NCBI GenBank assembly: GCA_006227805.1
Contig: SBFT01000032.1
Coordinates: forward strand, 1 to 8,347
Reading direction: 5' to 3'
Origin: Paracoccaceae bacterium
GTDB lineage: Bacteria > Pseudomonadota > Alphaproteobacteria > Rhodobacterales > Rhodobacteraceae
DNA: 8,347 nt
Below the pieces are notes generated by a model that was given only the letters and a program-made list of their open reading frames with translations, ran no database searches and was not told where the DNA came from. Shown here piece after piece: positions 5,888-8,347 of the stretch. The translations under genes and the position numbers were made by a program. Each line of letters begins with the position of its first letter. The first letter of the stretch is position 1.

Positions 5888-6298
5888 TCAGGGGCGACGT
5901 TCGCGGCGTTCGCCACGATCACCGCGATCACCGCGATCGCCACGGTCACCGCGATCGCCACGGTCACCGCGATCATCACGTTTCTGCATCTGGGCCGAGG
6001 GGCCTTCCTCGTGCGCGTCGACCTTCACGGTCAGAACGCGCATCACGTCTTCATGCAGACGCATCAGGCGCTCCATCTCCTGCACGGCGGGGGCCGGCGC
6101 GTCGGTGCGTAGATAGGCGTAATGGCCCTTGCGGTTCTTGTTGATCTTGTAGGCCATCGTCTTGACGCCCCAATACTCGTGCTCGACGAGTTTGCCGCCG
6201 TTGTCGGCGAGGATGGCACCGAAATGTTCGATGAGGCCTTCGGCTTGCGTGTTGGACAAGTCCTGACGCGCGATAAAGACATGCTCGTATAGCGGCAT
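5888..6298 (-). CDS. rpsF: 30S ribosomal protein S6 with Asp-Arg-Gly repeat tail
   Basis: S6 (bS6) forms a heterodimer with S18 and binds the central domain of 16S rRNA. From ATG 6298 the protein has 136 residues. The frame is open to an ATG at 6331, but AGGAG lies four bases before the 6298 start, and MPLYEHVFIARQDLS is the normal family N-terminus. The ferredoxin-like core contains EYWGVKTMAYKINKNRKGHY and ends near residue 95 (VLTVKVDAHEEGP). The tail then carries seven Asp-Arg-Gly units (109-129) and ends ERRERRP. Variable, charged S6 tails are common; in E. coli glutamates are added to the tail by RimK. This tail does not end in Glu-Glu, so RimK modification is not expected. First gene of the S6-S18-L9 operon. 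Confidence 0.97.
   Translation of the reverse strand: MPLYEHVFIARQDLSNTQAEGLIEHFGAILADNGGKLVEHEYWGVKTMAYKINKNRKGHYAYLRTDAPAPAVQEMERLMRLHEDVMRVLTVKVDAHEEGPSAQMQKRDDRGDRGDRGDRGDRGDRGDRGERRERRP
5912..5974 (-). repeat. 9-base tandem repeat encoding (Asp-Arg-Gly)7
   Basis: Seven 9-base units lie head to tail. On the coding strand most are GATCGCGGT, alternating with GACCGTGGC in the first part, so an 18-base higher-order unit is repeated. The last unit is GATCGTGGC. The nearly identical codon choices suggest recent unit duplication or slippage rather than protein-level selection alone. Confidence 0.95.
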
Positions 6299-6332
6299 GT
6301 GCACTCCTGCTTCTGTCGAGGCGCATTTCAAA

Positions 6333-6394
6333 GGCGGGACAAGATCTTCCGCTGCCCGCCACGAGGGATGCGCGGTTCAAAACCGTGCGGAAGA
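6333..6394 (-). promoter_or_regulatory. Structured rpsF leader, candidate S6:S18 autoregulatory element
   Basis: On the minus strand the leader can form an 8-bp long-range stem, TCTTCCGC (6394-6387) with GCGGAAGA (6352-6345). This stem encloses a hairpin GGTT-TTG-AACC region (about 6388-6370). A 6-bp hairpin GGCGGG (6360-6355) with CCCGCC (6338-6333) uses one arm inside and one arm outside that stem, so the two form either a pseudoknot or exclusive alternatives. Leaders of rpsF operons in many bacteria bind the S6:S18 complex. I have not matched this sequence to the published motif. Confidence 0.4.
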
Positions 6395-6400
6395 GCGCCC

Positions 6401-6428
6401 CGTATACACGTTTCTCGTCGCGTCGCAA
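6401..6428 (-). promoter_or_regulatory. Candidate promoter of the rpsF-rpsR-rplI operon
   Basis: Read on the minus strand, TTGCGA (6428-6423) and TATACG (6406-6401) are 16 bases apart, and TG directly precedes the -10 element. Transcription would begin near 6394, exactly where the leader stem starts, giving a leader of about 95 bases before the S6 start codon. Confidence 0.45.
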
Positions 6429-6563
6429 GGCCGTGTCGTCAGGGCTGGCGACGTGCCCGCGTCTTTTCGCGCAAAAGCCACATTGCGGCCCGCTTGTGGG
6501 GGCAGGGTGTCGCCGGAAGATGCAGCAAGACATTTCCCTGGTGGCAGCGGACGGAAGCAGAGC

Positions 6564-7079
6564 ATGTCGGCATTGAACTTGAAAGAGACCCTGTTTCCGA
6601 CAGGCCGATACGTATCGGATGTGGAACAGATGGTCCCGGTCCGGATCGGTTTCGAGGGCAACAAGGTCCTGTTGCGGGCGCTGTTCCGCTTTACCGGCAC
6701 GATCTTCATCCTGGCGGCGCCGGGTCTGTGGCTGCTTCCGGGCTCGAACGGGGACCCGGGCCTGATGCTCTACAAGCTGGGGGCGTCGATCTTCTTCGCC
6801 TTCTGCGGCATGGCCCTGATCCTGCGCAACAAGTCCTATGCGCAACCGGAGGTCTATTTCGACCCGATCCGCCGCGAGATGCGCATCCTGCAGCGAAATG
6901 AGCGCGGGCGCCCCCAGACCGTCCTGCGGCGCAGCTATGACACCCTGGGCGCCGCCAAGATCTACAAGCGTCAGCTGGAGATCTGGGACGTCGACGGCAG
7001 CGTGTTGCTGAGCCTGCCGCTGTTCGACCCCGAGGCGCGCCACGCGTTGCGGATGCAGCTGGGCGATCTGGTGCGCTGA
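6564..7079 (+). CDS. Uncharacterised two-helix membrane protein
   Basis: I do not recognise this 171-residue protein at family level. Residues 1-40 are soluble. Two hydrophobic segments follow, at about 43-58 (FTGTIFILAAPGLWLL) and 67-87 (LMLYKLGASIFFAFCGMALIL), joined by a short Gly/Asn/Asp/Pro turn. The C-terminal 80 residues are soluble, Arg-rich and beta-like (PEVYFDPIRREMRILQR, KRQLEIWDVDGSVLLSLPLF). The layout, a helical hairpin followed by a small strand-rich domain, recalls bacterial membrane-attached PH-like proteins, but that is only a resemblance. I chose ATG 6564, which has only a weak GGAAG upstream; an in-frame GTG at 6507 would add 19 residues. The gene is divergent from rpsF, with 265 bases between starts, and it lies 115 bases before the yceI-type gene on the same strand. 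Confidence 0.75.
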   Translation: MSALNLKETLFPTGRYVSDVEQMVPVRIGFEGNKVLLRALFRFTGTIFILAAPGLWLLPGSNGDPGLMLYKLGASIFFAFCGMALILRNKSYAQPEVYFDPIRREMRILQRNERGRPQTVLRRSYDTLGAAKIYKRQLEIWDVDGSVLLSLPLFDPEARHALRMQLGDLVR

Positions 7080-7145
7080 CGCGCACCAGTGTTCAGTTTT
7101 CCACAGGACGTGTTACCAGATACCGGGTTGTCGGAACGGGCTGAC

Positions 7146-7167
7146 ACTCCACATCTTGCGGTGGAGT
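7146..7167 (+). repeat. Inverted repeat ahead of the YceI gene
   Basis: ACTCCAC (7146-7152) and GTGGAGT (7161-7167) are perfect inverted 7-base arms around an 8-base centre. The repeat ends 27 bases before the YceI start codon. It could be an operator or a leader hairpin; no T run follows, so it is not an intrinsic terminator. Confidence 0.45.
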
Positions 7168-7194
7168 TCAACCAACCTGTTCCGGAGTTCCCGA

Positions 7195-7767
7195 ATGAAA
7201 CACCTCGTTCTTGCCGCGGCCCTTGCCGGCGCGGCCACCATCGCTGCGGCCGAGCCCCAGAAATACGTCCTGGACGCAAGCCACAGCCAGATCCTGTTCA
7301 GCTATGACCACCTTGGCTATTCGACGACCTGGGGCATGTTCTCGGGCTTCGAGGGCGAGATCATGTTCGACCAGGAAAACCCGGCGAATTCGTCGGTGAC
7401 GGTGTCGATGCCCGTCAAGTCGATGCTGACCGGCTGGCAGGCGCGCTTCGACCATTTCATGTCGCCCGACTTCTTCGGCGCCACCGATGACGAGATGGTC
7501 AGCTTCACCTCGACCGGCATCGAGGTGACGGGCGACACCACCGCGCTGATCACCGGCGATCTGACCCTGAACGGCGTGACCAAGTCGGTCGTGCTGGACG
7601 CCAAGCTGAACCAGGTCGGCGATCATCCGATGGCGAACAAGCCGTGGGCGGGCTTCGACGCGACGACCACGCTGCTGCGCTCGGACTTCGGGCTGGGCCA
7701 GTTCGCGCCCTTCGTCGGCGATGAAGTCGCCGTCCAGATCTCGGTCGAGGCGATGAAGGCCGACTGA
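7195..7767 (+). CDS. YceI-family periplasmic protein
   Basis: YceI proteins have a lipocalin-like barrel that binds an isoprenoid such as a polyprenyl quinone or related lipid in the periplasm; the physiological role is unsettled. The 190-residue precursor begins with a clear signal peptide (MKHLVLAAALAGAATIAAA) with likely cleavage between Ala19 and Glu20. The mature N-terminus carries the family opening YVLDASHSQILFSYDHLGY. Later family-like segments are GWQARFDHFMSPDFF, ALITGDLTLNGVTKSV and LLRSDFGLGQF. GGAG at 7184-7187 precedes ATG 7195 by seven bases, and this start places the signal peptide correctly; a TTG at 7156 is an unlikely alternative. A strong terminator follows. The next gene, convergent, encodes a second YceI domain. 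Confidence 0.94.
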   Translation: MKHLVLAAALAGAATIAAAEPQKYVLDASHSQILFSYDHLGYSTTWGMFSGFEGEIMFDQENPANSSVTVSMPVKSMLTGWQARFDHFMSPDFFGATDDEMVSFTSTGIEVTGDTTALITGDLTLNGVTKSVVLDAKLNQVGDHPMANKPWAGFDATTTLLRSDFGLGQFAPFVGDEVAVQISVEAMKAD

Positions 7768-7791
7768 TCCGGCCTGATTGCTGGAAAGCAG

Positions 7792-7821
7792 AACCGCCGG
7801 GCCGGGCCCGGCGGTTTTTTT
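7792..7821 (+). terminator. Intrinsic terminator of the YceI gene
   Basis: AACCGCCGGGC (7792-7802) pairs over all eleven bases with GCCCGGCGGTT (7806-7816) around the loop CGG. The stem runs into seven consecutive T residues (7815-7821). The opposite strand lacks a comparable T run after the hairpin, so it is best for plus-strand transcripts, though it sits between two convergent stops. Confidence 0.93.
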
Positions 7822-7826
7822 CATGA

Positions 7827-8347
7827 TCAGTCGGTGGCGCGTTCAGCGGTCAGGGCGACCGAGATTTCGACCGCGAAGCCCACGTTCTGTTCGGTCGGCT
7901 GTGCCGTCGCGCCGATACCGAAATCCATCCGGTTCACGGAGGTGCTGCCGGACATCCTGGCGGTGTCGCCGTCGATCGTCAGGTCGAAGGGCAGCGAGAC
8001 GGGGAGGCTCTGGTCGCGGATGGTGAGCACGCCTTCGGCGACATGGCCGGTTTCCGTCGTCAGGATCGTAGCGGTGAAGGTGGCGGTCGGGAACGCGGCG
8101 GCATCGAAGAAATCCGCCCCGAGCGCCTGTGACGTGACCGAGCCGAGGCTGAGCGAGCCGATGGCGATGGTCACCTCGACGTTGCCGGCGGGGCCGGGGG
8201 TGTCGCGCGGCTCGAAGGCGATGGCGGCGGTCCAGTCGGCGAAGCCGCCTTCGACCCGGCTGCCCAGTTGGGTGACCGCGATGCCCAGCGTGCCTTCCGC
8301 GACCCGCCAGTCCGATGCGACCGCTGCGAGCGGTGCGGAGGGACGCG
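7827..8347 (-). CDS. YceI-domain protein, N-terminus beyond window edge
   Basis: The minus-strand frame stays open from the TGA at 7829-7827 to the right edge, so the GTG at 8174 is not a real start; at least 172 residues are in view. Upstream of that GTG the translation gives SDWRVAEGTLGIAVTQLGS and VEGGFADWTAAIAFEP, the opening strands of a YceI domain. The domain then continues through ALGADFFDAAAFPTATF, EGVLTIRDQSLPVSLPFDL and RMDFGIG. The visible start of the segment is Pro/Ala-rich (RPSAPLAAVA), which fits either the end of a signal peptide or a linker. Fusions of a cytochrome b561 domain to a C-terminal YceI domain are known in this order, so the missing part may be a membrane cytochrome. 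It is convergent with the first YceI gene. Confidence 0.88.
   Translation of the reverse strand, partial: RPSAPLAAVASDWRVAEGTLGIAVTQLGSRVEGGFADWTAAIAFEPRDTPGPAGNVEVTIAIGSLSLGSVTSQALGADFFDAAAFPTATFTATILTTETGHVAEGVLTIRDQSLPVSLPFDLTIDGDTARMSGSTSVNRMDFGIGATAQPTEQNVGFAVEISVALTAERATD

Noticed and set aside
5912..5974. Short tandem repeat array as a CRISPR or iteron origin
   Set aside because: The units are directly adjacent with no spacers, lie inside the S6 reading frame, and translate to a regular Asp-Arg-Gly tail.
6297..6563. N-terminal extension of the membrane protein back to 6297
   Set aside because: This stretch overlaps the rpsF promoter and leader and has no conserved protein character. 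An internal ATG at 6564 gives a sensible N-terminus.

Overview
The window comes from a high-GC alphaproteobacterium, most likely a member of the Rhodobacterales (Paracoccus/Rhodobacter relatives). I infer this from strongly GC-rich third codon positions, the long acidic tail on ribosomal protein L9, the Hint-domain proteins typical of that order, and the S6-S18-L9 gene order. No mobile element, CRISPR array or rRNA is visible. This is mainly core chromosome, with one accessory-looking pair of Hint genes.

Region 1-2676. The window opens inside the dehydratase domain of an NAD(P)H-hydrate repair enzyme. It meets, stop to stop, a small Hint-domain protein on the minus strand. That gene is divergent from a larger Hint-domain protein on the plus strand. 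The smaller protein has lost the Hint nucleophile Cys and the block B His, while the larger keeps both. The 320-base region between them contains TTAA-N7-TTAA, which matches the CtrA cell-cycle regulator site, and a strong hairpin within an inverted repeat.

Region 2677-4340. A tRNA-Leu(UAG) follows the large Hint gene. Next comes trigger factor (tig), with a plausible promoter overlapped by an 18-base near-palindrome and a clear intrinsic terminator after the gene.

Region 4357-6563. All genes lie on the minus strand. In transcription order they are rpsF (S6), rpsR (S18) and rplI (L9), forming a tight ribosomal protein operon that ends in a hairpin terminator. A small lytic transglycosylase lipoprotein follows. 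The rpsF leader has an 8-bp long-range stem that competes with a 6-bp hairpin, a good candidate for autoregulation by S6:S18. The S6 tail is encoded by a 9-base tandem repeat (seven Asp-Arg-Gly units).

Region 6564-8347. This holds an unrecognised two-helix membrane protein, a periplasmic YceI-family protein with a signal peptide, a strong terminator, and a convergent second YceI-domain gene that runs off the right edge.

Functionally, tig and the ribosomal operon serve translation and folding of new proteins. The Hint pair, the small membrane protein and the YceI pair have no established roles. The best candidates for something undescribed are the divergent intact/degenerate Hint pair with its CtrA-like site, and the rpsF leader.
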